A stretch of 64,000 nt of DNA from Marinobacter sp. LQ44. GTDB lineage: Bacteria; Pseudomonadota; Gammaproteobacteria; Pseudomonadales; Oleiphilaceae. Position 1 is the first letter of the stretch. Every line of letters begins with the position of its first letter. The notes beneath the pieces are model-generated. The model was not told the DNA's origin and did no database searches. It was given only the letters and a program-made list of their open reading frames with translations. The position numbers and the translations under genes are program-made. The stretch lies in the NCBI RefSeq assembly GCF_001447155.2, contig NZ_CP014754.1:1054001-1118000 (forward strand), written 5' to 3'. Shown piece after piece: positions 20,482 through 31,129 of this stretch.

Positions 20482-21016
20482 GTGGCCAGCGGCTGGTTAC
20501 CCGCTCGAAGTAGTGGGAGCCGCAGGCCTCGCAGGGGTGCAGGTGGCTGGTTTTGGTCAGGCACACCATGTGGTTGCAATTCGTACACTGGAACATACCG
20601 GCGGTGGCCACTTCACCCGAGATGTAGTGGCTGACGTCCTGGTTCTCCAGTTTCTGTTTGAGTTCCAGGGTGTCCACCAGAGTTTTATCGGCCACCGAAA
20701 GCAGTCGATCCGCCAGCGTGTATTCCAGTAACGAAATATCCAGCTGCAACCATTCTTTCAGGCCTTCACCGGTTTCCTCGACAAAGTTCAGCAGGTGCTC
20801 CAGGTCTCGCTCGAGGTAGGCGCCCAGCAGGTCGGCTTCCTCGCGGGTCATTTCCTCCAGTTCGTATTCAAACTCGACCGCTTTCTGAACCTCTTCCTCC
20901 AGGGTCTGAAGCGAGGTTTCCTGAAGCTCATGCAAACGGGTTTGTACCCGCTCAAGCATTCTGTCGTAAGCCTCAAGAGCTTTGCCTGAAAGGTGATTGC
21001 GTTCTGGTTCTGTCAT
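20471..21016 (-). CDS. ybeL: Zinc-ribbon protein of the YbeL family (DUF1451)
   Basis: A 181-residue cytoplasmic protein. The N-terminal two thirds are glutamate-rich and helical, probably a coiled coil. The C terminus carries a zinc ribbon with cysteine pairs in CTNC and CEAC (about residues 143-166). ATG 21016 (MTEPERNHLSG) is taken over a more upstream ATG at 21049 that lies next to repeat copy H. Function unknown. It is divergent from leuS, as in E. coli, and tail-to-tail with lnt. Confidence 0.82.
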   Translation of the reverse strand: MTEPERNHLSGKALEAYDRMLERVQTRLHELQETSLQTLEEEVQKAVEFEYELEEMTREEADLLGAYLERDLEHLLNFVEETGEGLKEWLQLDISLLEYTLADRLLSVADKTLVDTLELKQKLENQDVSHYISGEVATAGMFQCTNCNHMVCLTKTSHLHPCEACGSHYFERVTSRWPPKD

Positions 21017-21049
21017 ATTCGTCCCGCCTGTTTTCCAGTTGTGGTGCAA

Positions 21050-21160
21050 GGGTCAGGATGTGGCAGCTCTTTCCGGGACACGCTGTAAATACGTCCCTGT
21101 ACGCTTGACTGCAGCATCCATGCTGCAGACAGTCCCGGAAAGAGCTGCCACACCCTGCCC
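21050..21160 (+). repeat. Long inverted-repeat element, copy H
   Basis: The inner 20 bp of the arms (21059-21078 and 21133-21152) pair perfectly; the outer 8-9 bases pair with small bulges. The centre contains TACGTCCCTGTA and CTGCAGCATCCATGCTGCAG, a mini-hairpin whose stem differs from every other copy yet is fully complementary. Confidence 0.87.
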
Positions 21161-21230
21161 CCCGGACACTCATCCTGCTTTTAGCGAATCGCCGTCGAGC
21201 AAACACTTCCGCCCAAGAATACCCCTCGCA

Positions 21231-21281
21231 GGTTTGGGGTGCTGCCGGGGATGGCTTCCCGGCAGCACCCTCCACCAAACC
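21231..21281. repeat. Short hairpin in the leuS upstream region
   Basis: A 13 bp perfect stem (21237-21249 / 21258-21270) with an 8-base loop GATGGCTT, extended outward after a small bulge by GGTTTGG/CCAAACC. It may be a collapsed member of the long inverted-repeat family that has lost its centre, or a leader structure of leuS; there is no U tract, so it is not a typical terminator. Confidence 0.55.
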
Positions 21282-21360
21282 CACGAATAACCTCCATACG
21301 GGAAGTCTGGCACAAGTCTGCGAATTTGGCAGACTACCTGTTAAGCCTTGGGTGCGTTAG

Positions 21361-24003
<2,643 letters not shown>

Positions 24004-24004
24004 T

Positions 24005-24583
24005 ATGCCCCTGGTGCCCTTCGTTCTGAAAGCCCTCAAGCTGCCGCTACTGGCAACGCTGGCAACCGCCATACTTGCCGGCTGCGGCTTTCAGTTACGG
24101 GGCACCTCACCGGTGCCGGCTTCACTGCAACCCCTGGCGGTTGACTGCCCCGACTCATTGCCTGGCCGCTTCTGCCAGTCGGTGCGAGATCAGCTCAGGC
24201 TAGGGGGCATTGATCTGCAAGATGCCTCATCCGCAGACTACGTGCTTCGGCTGAGAAGCTACCAGCAGGACCGCCGGGCGTCCGCCATCACCGCTCAGGC
24301 CGCCGCAGCAGAATACATACTGCGTCACCAGGTCACGATGGAGTTGCTGACCGCTGACCGGATCCCACTGATCGCCGCGACTGATCTGACCACGAGCGAG
24401 ACCTATCGTTACGACGAAACCAATGTGCTGGCCAAGCAACGGGAAGAAGAGGAGCTGAGGCAACAGCTGGGAGACCGGCTTGCGCAACAGGTGCTCTTCA
24501 GGCTGGCACCGATGACCCGGGCCCGGATTGAGGCGGCCATCGCAGAGCACCAAGCAAGCCAGAAGCAAGCTGACGCGCCATGA
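24005..24583 (+). CDS. lptE: LPS-assembly lipoprotein LptE
   Basis: A 192-residue outer-membrane lipoprotein that plugs the LptD barrel and aids insertion of LPS into the outer leaflet. The signal sequence ends in a lipobox LAGC with the acylated cysteine at residue 27, followed by GFQLRG, the family's mature N terminus. It starts just after the leuS stop and overlaps holA by four bases. The order leuS-lptE-holA is widely conserved in gammaproteobacteria. Confidence 0.93.
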   Translation: MPLVPFVLKALKLPLLATLATAILAGCGFQLRGTSPVPASLQPLAVDCPDSLPGRFCQSVRDQLRLGGIDLQDASSADYVLRLRSYQQDRRASAITAQAAAAEYILRHQVTMELLTADRIPLIAATDLTTSETYRYDETNVLAKQREEEELRQQLGDRLAQQVLFRLAPMTRARIEAAIAEHQASQKQADAP

Positions 24584-25593
24584 AGACCCAGCCCGGCCAA
24601 CTCCCGCAGTTACTCAAGAAAGGCCTGGCTCCGGTCTACCTGATTTCCGGAGACGAGCCCCTGCTGGTGCAGGAATGCTGTGATCTGATTCGAAAAACTG
24701 CCCGCGATGCCGGATATCAGGATCGCCTGACCTACCACGCCGACCATCACCTGGACTGGAATGCCGTTGCCGATGAATGCAATGCCATGTCGCTGTTTGC
24801 CGAGAAACGGCGCATCGAGATTCATTTACCAACGGGCAAGCTGGGTGATGGCCGAAAGGTACTTGAACAGGTTCTTCAGGCACCGCCTGAAGACATTATC
24901 CTGCTACTCATCAGCGCCAAGCTTGACGCCGCAGAAACCAAACGCAAGTGGTACAAGGCCCTCCAAGGCTGCGGTGTCCATGTACCGGTCTGGCCAGTTG
25001 AGCCCGACAAATTTGCCGGCTGGCTGCAGCAACGGGCCAGCGGACAAGGCCTGAGCCTTACCCGCGGGGCCCTTGGGATGCTCGCGGAGCGGCTTGAAGG
25101 CAATCTTCTGGCTGCCAGCCAGGAACTGGACCGGTTGGCGTTGCTGACGGCGGGTAAAACCATTGACGAAGAGACCATTGAGCAGGCGGTGCAGGACAGC
25201 GCCCGTTTCAACGGCTTCGAGTTGGTCACCGAGTTACTCGCCGGTAAAGCCGCCCATGCGGGAAAGATCATTGGAATTCTTCAGCAGGAAGGCGACAACC
25301 CGCTGGGTTTGTTGAGTGTGCTGGTGCGAGACCTGCACATCATCATCGAACTTAAAACCGCTTTGCCCCCGGGCGAAAGCCCGTCGGGATTCCTCAAGAA
25401 ACGCGGGGTGTTCCAGCCCAGGCGTGCGTCTGCTATCCAGCAGGCAGCCCGGCGACTGACTATGCGCCAACTGCATCGCGCCATCAGTTTGTGCAACACC
25501 ACAGACCGGTCCGCAAAGGGGTTTGATGACCTCACGCCGTGGCATCACCTTCGGGACCTGTCGGCAGTCCTTGCCGGCAGCCAACCGAACTGA
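24580..25593 (+). CDS. holA: DNA polymerase III subunit delta
   Basis: A 337-residue clamp-loader subunit that opens the beta clamp. The N-terminal AAA+-like fold has PVYLISGDEPLLVQE (about residues 15-30) and the beta-interacting region MSLFAEKRRIEIHLP; the C-terminal collar domain follows. Its ATG overlaps the lptE stop codon, so synthesis is coupled. Confidence 0.94.
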   Translation: MKTQPGQLPQLLKKGLAPVYLISGDEPLLVQECCDLIRKTARDAGYQDRLTYHADHHLDWNAVADECNAMSLFAEKRRIEIHLPTGKLGDGRKVLEQVLQAPPEDIILLLISAKLDAAETKRKWYKALQGCGVHVPVWPVEPDKFAGWLQQRASGQGLSLTRGALGMLAERLEGNLLAASQELDRLALLTAGKTIDEETIEQAVQDSARFNGFELVTELLAGKAAHAGKIIGILQQEGDNPLGLLSVLVRDLHIIIELKTALPPGESPSGFLKKRGVFQPRRASAIQQAARRLTMRQLHRAISLCNTTDRSAKGFDDLTPWHHLRDLSAVLAGSQPN

Positions 25594-25639
25594 TCCAGGT
25601 CAATCCAATGCGAACCTGCGGAAAACCCTGACCCCCCTC

Positions 25640-25669
25640 TTGACAGTTTTTTACATTCCGGCGCATTGT
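25640..25669 (+). promoter_or_regulatory. Possible sigma-70 promoter for the small coiled-coil gene
   Basis: A perfect -35 hexamer TTGACA (25640-25645) is followed after 18 bases by CATTGT (25664-25669), a weak -10 match. It precedes the 25704 gene and lies after holA, consistent with separate transcription. The -10 assignment is uncertain. Confidence 0.4.
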
Positions 25670-25703
25670 AGACTCCTGAACTCATCAGGGAAGGAGAATC
25701 GCT

Positions 25704-25967
25704 ATGAGCCTGCAAGACGAATTCAACAAACTGTCGGAAAAAATCAAGCAGTACCGTGACGAAGCCCGCGTGCAGCTGCACCTGGCCAAGGAAGATGTAA
25801 AAGATGAATGGGATGACCTGGAACAAGACTGGGATCGCTTCCGCCAGAAGTTGGACCAGGTCGTTCACGATGCGGAGAATGCGAGCCATGAGGCACGAGA
25901 CACCGCTCGCAAGTGGGGTGAAGACCTCAAGACCCGCTATCAGGACATCCGCAACAAAATGAAATAG
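25704..25967 (+). CDS. Small charged coiled-coil protein, sll1863-like stress family
   Basis: An 87-residue, highly charged, entirely helical-looking protein (MSLQDEFNKLSEKIKQYRDE...) with no membrane segment. The pattern of AKEDVKDEWDDLEQDWDRFRQKL resembles the sll1863 group of small stress-response proteins; this is recognition by eye, not a search. The ribosome site GGAAGGAG ends 8 bases before ATG 25704. A perfect 20 bp palindrome begins at its stop codon. Function unknown. Confidence 0.75.
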   Translation: MSLQDEFNKLSEKIKQYRDEARVQLHLAKEDVKDEWDDLEQDWDRFRQKLDQVVHDAENASHEARDTARKWGEDLKTRYQDIRNKMK

Positions 25968-25987
25968 ATTGTTAACGCGTTAACAAT
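25968..25987. promoter_or_regulatory. Perfect 20 bp palindrome, candidate operator
   Basis: ATTGTTAACGCGTTAACAAT is a perfect palindrome placed immediately after the stop of the small coiled-coil gene and 170 bases upstream of the endonuclease-like gene. The central CG and the 9-10 bp half sites recall LacI/GalR-type operators. There is no U tract, and a stem of only 10 bp with no loop makes a terminator unlikely. Confidence 0.45.
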
Positions 25988-26157
25988 TTGCAACAGGAAC
26001 GATCCGCACAGGGGCTTCTCTATTTGAGCCTCTGTGTCATACTTCACAGAAAAGAGTGAACACTCCGTCATACTTTTGTCAGGTTGTTCATTTTGCCATC
26101 AATCGCTCGTCGCGATGGCCACGGTATATGCCGTGCAATGTGAGGTATAACGGTCCT

Positions 26158-26793
26158 ATGAAAAAAATAACGTTAGTTCCCATCACACTTATACTCGCCC
26201 TCTCAACCACTCTGGTGATCGGCCAGAATACCCGCTTCAGTGACCCGGAGACGGTCGTGAAAGATCAGTTCTGGGGCAATCTCTATGCGAACGGTGGAAC
26301 GTCGTTTTTCTGTGACGCGCCGTTCACCAGCAAGGGGTTTGTGATGACGGATGGCTATGTCTATCCGCCGGCTGATATCCGCAGCGCGCTGAATTGCGGC
26401 ACCACGAGCCAATGCAAGCAGAACAGTCAGTACCGTCAGATTACGTCGGATCTTCACAACATGGTGCCGGTTCGCTCGCGGGTAGAGATGAGGAGGCGGA
26501 ATGCCCGCTATGAGAATCTGGGCGATGCAACGCGGGCAGATGATTGCGGCATTCGGGAGAGCGCACAATTCTTTGAGCCGCCGGAGCACGTGAAGGGGGA
26601 TGTTGCCCGCACGATGGCCTATATGGTGGATACTTATGGACTTCCCTGGCTTGGGTCGACGTCGGTATTCCAGGAGTGGAATGAGCTGGATCCGCCGGAT
26701 GATCGGGAGTTGGCGCGGCATCAGCGTATTGCCGAGATTCAGGGTAACGAGAATCCGTTTGTGGTTAATCCTGGGTTGATTAATCGGCTTTGA
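26158..26793 (+). CDS. Endonuclease I (EndA/Vvn) family protein, catalytic histidine missing
   Basis: ATG 26158 gives 211 residues with an N-terminal signal peptide (MKKITLVPITLILALSTTLVIG). The second half matches secreted endonuclease I: SDLHNMVPVRSRVE, FEPPEHVKGDVARTMAYMVDTYGL, RIAEIQGNENPFV. In E. coli EndA the beta-beta-alpha metal site includes EHVVPAW; here the matching place reads DGYVYPPADI (about residues 62-71), so the general-base histidine appears to be a tyrosine and its neighbour a glycine. The metal-site asparagine region (RRRNARY) seems retained. The protein is therefore a periplasmic or secreted homologue of uncertain activity. Confidence 0.75.
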   Translation: MKKITLVPITLILALSTTLVIGQNTRFSDPETVVKDQFWGNLYANGGTSFFCDAPFTSKGFVMTDGYVYPPADIRSALNCGTTSQCKQNSQYRQITSDLHNMVPVRSRVEMRRRNARYENLGDATRADDCGIRESAQFFEPPEHVKGDVARTMAYMVDTYGLPWLGSTSVFQEWNELDPPDDRELARHQRIAEIQGNENPFVVNPGLINRL

Positions 26794-26810
26794 GGCCAAC
26801 TTTGGTGCAG

Positions 26811-26921
26811 GCACCGGTCAGGGTATGGCTATCCAAAACACGCTGTGAATACATCCCTGTACGCTCTGCTCCGCCATCCATGGCTCCGCAAGGTTTTGGA
26901 TAGCCATACCCTGACCGGCGC
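26811..26921 (+). repeat. Long inverted-repeat element, copy I
   Basis: Arms 26811-26839 and 26893-26921 pair over 29 bp with one mismatch. The centre has ACACGCT, TACATCCCTGTA and CCGCCATCCATGGCTCCGC. It begins 17 bases after the stop of the endonuclease-like gene. Confidence 0.9.
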
Positions 26922-27003
26922 CCGAGCTCTTGTGATACGCTGCACAAGGTTTCGGAAGGGGCTACCCGAACCCCCCGCCCGAGCATTTCAGTTCGCTTCA
27001 AAC

Positions 27004-27034
27004 AAAAAAGCAGGCCGCTTGGGCCTGCTTTTTT
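27004..27034. terminator. Bidirectional intrinsic terminator
   Basis: A 7 bp GC stem GCAGGCC/GGCCTGC (27010-27016 / 27022-27028) flanked by A6 on the left and T6 on the right. It lies between the convergent ends of the endonuclease-like gene and the first acyl-CoA dehydrogenase and can serve both. Confidence 0.9.
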
Positions 27035-27059
27035 GCTATCTGAGGTAACGAAACCCGAA

Positions 27060-28850
27060 TCAGATTTCGTTAGCCGCCAGAGCCATCATCGCATCGCTGC
27101 CACTGCGGATGCCTTCGGCCAGAGACACGGTCTTTGGCAGCAGGCGGTCGAAGTAGAAGCGGGCTGTTTTCAGCTTGCCGGTGTAGAAGCCGGAGGTATC
27201 GCCCTCGGCTTTCGGTGCGGCGGCTTTAACGGTTTTGGCCCACATGTACGCCAGGGCGGTGTAGCCAAACATGTCGAGGTAGTCGACAGCGGCGGCGCCG
27301 ATGGCGTTGGGGTTGTCGCCGGCTTGTTTGATGACGTGTTCGGTAACGTCAGACAAGCGCTCCAGTGACGCAGCCAGCGGCTCCAGGTAAGGCTTCAGGG
27401 CTGCATCGCTGCTGTTTTCTTCGATAAAGTTCGCCACGTCCTGCACGAACAGTTCGTACAGTTTGCCTTGGCTGCCAACGACCTTACGGCCCATCAGGTC
27501 CATGGCCTGGATGCCATTGGTGCCTTCGTAGATCTGGGTGATGCGGCAGTCCCGTACCAGCTGCTCCTGGCCCCATTCGCGGATGAAGCCGTGGCCACCG
27601 AAGACCTGCTGGCCGATGATGGTGGTGTCCAGGCCGCGGTCGGTCAGGAAGGCTTTGGCGACGGGGGTCAGCAGGGCAACCATGCCTTCGGCGTGTTGGC
27701 GCTGCTCGTCGTTGTCGGAGTACTTGGAAATGTCCAGCCACTGGGCCACGTAGGTGGAGAATGCACGGCCACCCTCTACGTAGCTCTTCATGGTTAGCAG
27801 CATACGGCGCACGTCTGGGTGTACCAGGATCGGGTCAGCGGCTTTTTCGGGCTGCTGGGCACCGGTGGGAGCGCGGCTCTGGATGCGCTCGTTGGCGTAT
27901 TCACGGGCGCTCTGCAGGGAGGCTTCGGCAGCGCCGATGCCCTGGATACCCACACCCAGGCGCTCGTAGTTCATCATGGTGAACATGGCGGCCAGGCCTT
28001 TGTTCTCTTCACCAACCAGCCAGCCTTTGGCGCCGTCGAAGTTCATCACACAGGTAGCGGAGGCCTTGATACCCATCTTTTTCTCGATGGAGCCACAGCT
28101 GAACTGGTTGCGCTCGCCCAGGGAACCATCGTCGTTCACCATGAACTTGGGTACCAGGAACAGGGAGATACCTTTCGGGCCCTTCGGCGCGTCCGGGAGC
28201 TTGGCCAGCACCAGATGGATGATGTTCTCAGCCATGTCGTGCTCGCCCCAGGTAATGAAGATCTTGGTGCCAGTCACGTTGAAGGAGCCATCGCCGTTCG
28301 GCTCGGCCTTGGTGCGGATAATGCCCAGGTCGGTACCGGCGTGGGGCTCGGTCAGGTCCATGGCGCCGGACCAGACACCGGAGTACATGTTGGGCAGGTA
28401 TTTCTCTTTCAGCTCCTGGCTGCCGTGAGCGTCCAGGGCCAGGCAGGCACCGGCGGTCAGCATCGGAGCCAGGCCGAAGGCCATGTTGGCGCCCTGCATC
28501 ATTTCTTCAAACTGGGCCACCAGTGTTTTTGGCATGCCCATACCGCCAAAATCGGGGTTGCCGCCAAGGCCGTTCCAGCCACCTTCCACGATGGTCTGGT
28601 AGGCTTCTTTGAAACCTTCCGGAGTGGAAACTTCGCCTTCGTTCCACTTACAGCCCTGCTCGTCCGCCTCGCGGTTCAGGGGCGCCAACACGCCACTGGT
28701 GATCTTGCCCGCTTCTTCAAGAATGGCGTCAGCGGTGTCGGGGTCTACGTTTTCTGCAATCTTTGGCAGTGACGCCCACAGGGAGGGTGCGTCAAACACT
28801 TCGTTCAGAACGAAACGCATGTCACGAAGGGGTGCCTGATAATCAGCCAT
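27060..28850 (-). CDS. Acyl-CoA dehydrogenase, large C-terminal-extended type (1)
   Basis: A 596-residue flavoprotein of the FadE5/DmdC-like group that oxidises acyl-CoA thioesters to trans-2-enoyl-CoA, passing electrons to ETF. Features: LTEPHAGTDLGIIRTKAEP (FAD-binding middle domain), the long insert GEHDMAENIIHLVLAKL, the probable catalytic glutamate in IYEGTNGIQA near residue 442, and a C-terminal AcylCoA_DH_C extension. ATG 28850 has GGAGAG upstream. It is followed downstream by a bidirectional terminator and preceded by the terminator of its paralogue, so it has its own promoter. Confidence 0.9.
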   Translation of the reverse strand: MADYQAPLRDMRFVLNEVFDAPSLWASLPKIAENVDPDTADAILEEAGKITSGVLAPLNREADEQGCKWNEGEVSTPEGFKEAYQTIVEGGWNGLGGNPDFGGMGMPKTLVAQFEEMMQGANMAFGLAPMLTAGACLALDAHGSQELKEKYLPNMYSGVWSGAMDLTEPHAGTDLGIIRTKAEPNGDGSFNVTGTKIFITWGEHDMAENIIHLVLAKLPDAPKGPKGISLFLVPKFMVNDDGSLGERNQFSCGSIEKKMGIKASATCVMNFDGAKGWLVGEENKGLAAMFTMMNYERLGVGIQGIGAAEASLQSAREYANERIQSRAPTGAQQPEKAADPILVHPDVRRMLLTMKSYVEGGRAFSTYVAQWLDISKYSDNDEQRQHAEGMVALLTPVAKAFLTDRGLDTTIIGQQVFGGHGFIREWGQEQLVRDCRITQIYEGTNGIQAMDLMGRKVVGSQGKLYELFVQDVANFIEENSSDAALKPYLEPLAASLERLSDVTEHVIKQAGDNPNAIGAAAVDYLDMFGYTALAYMWAKTVKAAAPKAEGDTSGFYTGKLKTARFYFDRLLPKTVSLAEGIRSGSDAMMALAANEI

Positions 28851-29004
28851 GTAAAACTCTCCAGAAATTCAGTCAGTCACTTGGGGGACATGAAAAACGC
28901 CTTCTCGATGAAGGTCTGATAATCCCCCGCTCGGCTATGTGTCCGAAACAAGGTTGTTGTTCTATGGCGCGCTATTCTACCTCAAAACACGCCCGGGACT
29001 CATG

Positions 29005-29039
29005 AAAAAAGCCCGCCTCCGGACGGAGAACGGGCTTTT
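29005..29039 (-). terminator. Intrinsic terminator after acyl-CoA dehydrogenase 2
   Basis: On the minus strand a stem CGGGC...GCCCG (29035-29031 / 29015-29011), with an inner CTCCG/CGGAG stem, is followed by U6 (29010-29005). It separates the two tandem acyl-CoA dehydrogenase genes. Confidence 0.88.
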
Positions 29040-29070
29040 CCTGTGCCATCAACCAGATAGCAACCCCGCC

Positions 29071-30870
29071 TTAGATAGCGAAGGCTTCTTCCGGCATATC
29101 CAGCAGGCTGTCAGAGCCGGCCAGCATGGTTTCTGCGTGGGTCTTGGTGCGCGGCAGCAGACGCTTGAAGTAGAAGCGTGCAGACTGCACCTTGGCGTTG
29201 TAGAACATCTCTTCGGAGGTGCCATCAGCCATCTTGTCCAGTGCCACTTTGGCCATACGGGCCCACAGGTAGGCGAATACCGCGTAACCGGAGTACATCA
29301 GGTAGTCCACCGCAGCGGCACCGACTTCTTCACGGTTCTTCATGGCGGTCATACCAACCTTCATGGTCAGGTCGCCCCACTCTTTGTTGATCGCAGCCAG
29401 CGGCTCGATAAACTCTTTCAGCTGCTCGTTGTCGGCGTTCTCTTTGCAGAATACGTGAACCTGCTTGGTGAACACTTTCAGAGCTTCACCCTGGGTCATC
29501 AGGACCTTACGGCCCAGCAGATCCAGCGCCTGGATACCGGTGGTACCCTCGTAGATCATACCGATGCGGGAGTCACGTACGTTCTGCTCCATGCCCCACT
29601 CAGTGATGAAACCGTGGCCACCGAATACCTGCATACCCAGGTTGGCAGACTCGTAACCGATTTCAGTCAGGAACGCCTTGGCGATCGGAGTCAGGAAGCC
29701 CAGCAGCGCGTCGGCGTGCTTGCGCTCTTCTTCGGTCTTGCCACTGTGGACCACGTCCACTTGCTGACCCGCCAGGTAGATCAGGGCACGGGCGCCTTCA
29801 GCGACAACCTTCTGGGTCAGCAGCATGCGGCGCACGTCCGGGTGCACGATGATCGGATCAGCGATGCCGTCCGGGTTCTTCGGGCCGCTCAGGGAGCGCA
29901 TGGCCAGACGGTCTTTGGCGTAGGCCAGGGAACCCTGGAAGCCCAGCTCAGCGGCCCCCAGACCCTGGATAGCGGTACCGATACGGGCGGTATTCATGAA
30001 GGTGAACATGCAGTTCAGACCCTTGTTCTCAGGCCCGATCAGCCAACCCTTGGCGCCGTCAAAGTTCATGACGCAGGTGGCGTTACCGTGGATACCCATC
30101 TTGTGCTCCAGGGAACCACAGGATACCGCGTTGCGCTCGCCGGCAGAGCCGTCTTCGTTTGGCAGCTGCTTGGGCACGATGAACAGGGAGATGCCCTTGG
30201 TGCCTTCCGGTGCGCCCGGCAGACGTGCCAGTACGATATGGACGATGTTCTCGGCCATGTCGTGCTCGCCGGCAGAGATGAAGATCTTGGTGCCAGTGAT
30301 GCTGTAGGTACCGTCAGCGTTCGGCTCGGCCTTGGTACGCAGGGTGCCCAGGTCCGAACCACAGTGCGGCTCGGTCAGACACATGGTGCCGGTCCACTCG
30401 CCACTGATCAGTTTGGTCAGGTAGGTCTGCTTCTGCTCTTCGGTGCCGTGGGCTTCGATGGTATTGGTAGCGCCGTGGCTCAGGCCCGGGTACATACCCC
30501 AGGACCAGTTGGAGGTGCCAACCATTTCACTGATGACCAGGCCGATGGAGTGAGGCAGGCCCTGGCCACCGTAGTTGGGGTCGGCAGTCATGGACGGCCA
30601 GCCACCTTCAACGTACTGCTGGTAAGCCTCTTTGAAGCCAGTCGGCGTCTTTACGCCGTCTTCGCTCCAGGTACAGCCTTCCTGGTCACCCACCTGGTTC
30701 AGCGGAGACAATACCTGCTCACAGAACTTTGCACCTTCCTGGATGATGGCATCGACCATATCCGGAGTTGCATCTTCGGCACCTTCCAGATTGGCGTAGT
30801 GCTGCTCACTGTTCAGCAGCTCGTTCATTACGAATTTGATATCACGCAGGGGCGCTTTGTACTCAGGCAT
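29071..30870 (-). CDS. Acyl-CoA dehydrogenase, large C-terminal-extended type (2)
   Basis: A 599-residue paralogue of the neighbouring gene with the same domain order: N-terminal helical domain beginning MPEYKAPLRDIKFVMNELL, LTEPHCGSDLGTLRTKAEP, GEHDMAENIVHIVLARL, catalytic-type IYEGTTGIQA near residue 440, and the C-terminal extension. ATG 30870 is chosen: GAGG is 8 bases upstream, whereas the GTG nine bases earlier overlaps the ribosome site. The pair probably arose by tandem duplication with divergence in chain-length specificity. A PsrA-like operator lies about 110 bases upstream. Confidence 0.9.
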   Translation of the reverse strand: MPEYKAPLRDIKFVMNELLNSEQHYANLEGAEDATPDMVDAIIQEGAKFCEQVLSPLNQVGDQEGCTWSEDGVKTPTGFKEAYQQYVEGGWPSMTADPNYGGQGLPHSIGLVISEMVGTSNWSWGMYPGLSHGATNTIEAHGTEEQKQTYLTKLISGEWTGTMCLTEPHCGSDLGTLRTKAEPNADGTYSITGTKIFISAGEHDMAENIVHIVLARLPGAPEGTKGISLFIVPKQLPNEDGSAGERNAVSCGSLEHKMGIHGNATCVMNFDGAKGWLIGPENKGLNCMFTFMNTARIGTAIQGLGAAELGFQGSLAYAKDRLAMRSLSGPKNPDGIADPIIVHPDVRRMLLTQKVVAEGARALIYLAGQQVDVVHSGKTEEERKHADALLGFLTPIAKAFLTEIGYESANLGMQVFGGHGFITEWGMEQNVRDSRIGMIYEGTTGIQALDLLGRKVLMTQGEALKVFTKQVHVFCKENADNEQLKEFIEPLAAINKEWGDLTMKVGMTAMKNREEVGAAAVDYLMYSGYAVFAYLWARMAKVALDKMADGTSEEMFYNAKVQSARFYFKRLLPRTKTHAETMLAGSDSLLDMPEEAFAI

Positions 30871-30980
30871 GGAATCCACCTCGGTTTTCGGACTCGGCTG
30901 AAACAGATAACAGCCTTGGGCCTTGGGTTTGCTCAGACACTGCGACGCATCGCATCACAGCCTTAATTAAACACTTGTTT

Positions 30981-30994
30981 GAAACATACGTTTT
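30981..30994. promoter_or_regulatory. Candidate PsrA/fatty-acid-responsive operator
   Basis: GAAAC (30981-30985), four bases, GTTTT (30990-30994) resembles the GAAAC-N4-GTTTC palindrome bound by the TetR-type regulator PsrA in Pseudomonas, which controls beta-oxidation genes. It lies in the upstream region of acyl-CoA dehydrogenase 2. One half-site base deviates. Regulator identity is inference. Confidence 0.4.
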
Positions 30995-31129
30995 GCGACA
31001 CAGAATTGTCAATAGCCTTGACTAAAATTTGTGTTGCATTGTGTGTTCGCCAAGGCGGAAAACACCGGCAAGATAATGATTGGGGAACCGCCGGAGCTGG
31101 CGGGCTGAGAGATGGAACAGGCGAGCAAT

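Noticed and set aside
28939..30966. A 675-codon plus-strand open frame
   Set aside because: It is antisense to acyl-CoA dehydrogenase 2, its protein has no recognisable motif, and codon composition is that of a complementary frame in GC-rich DNA.
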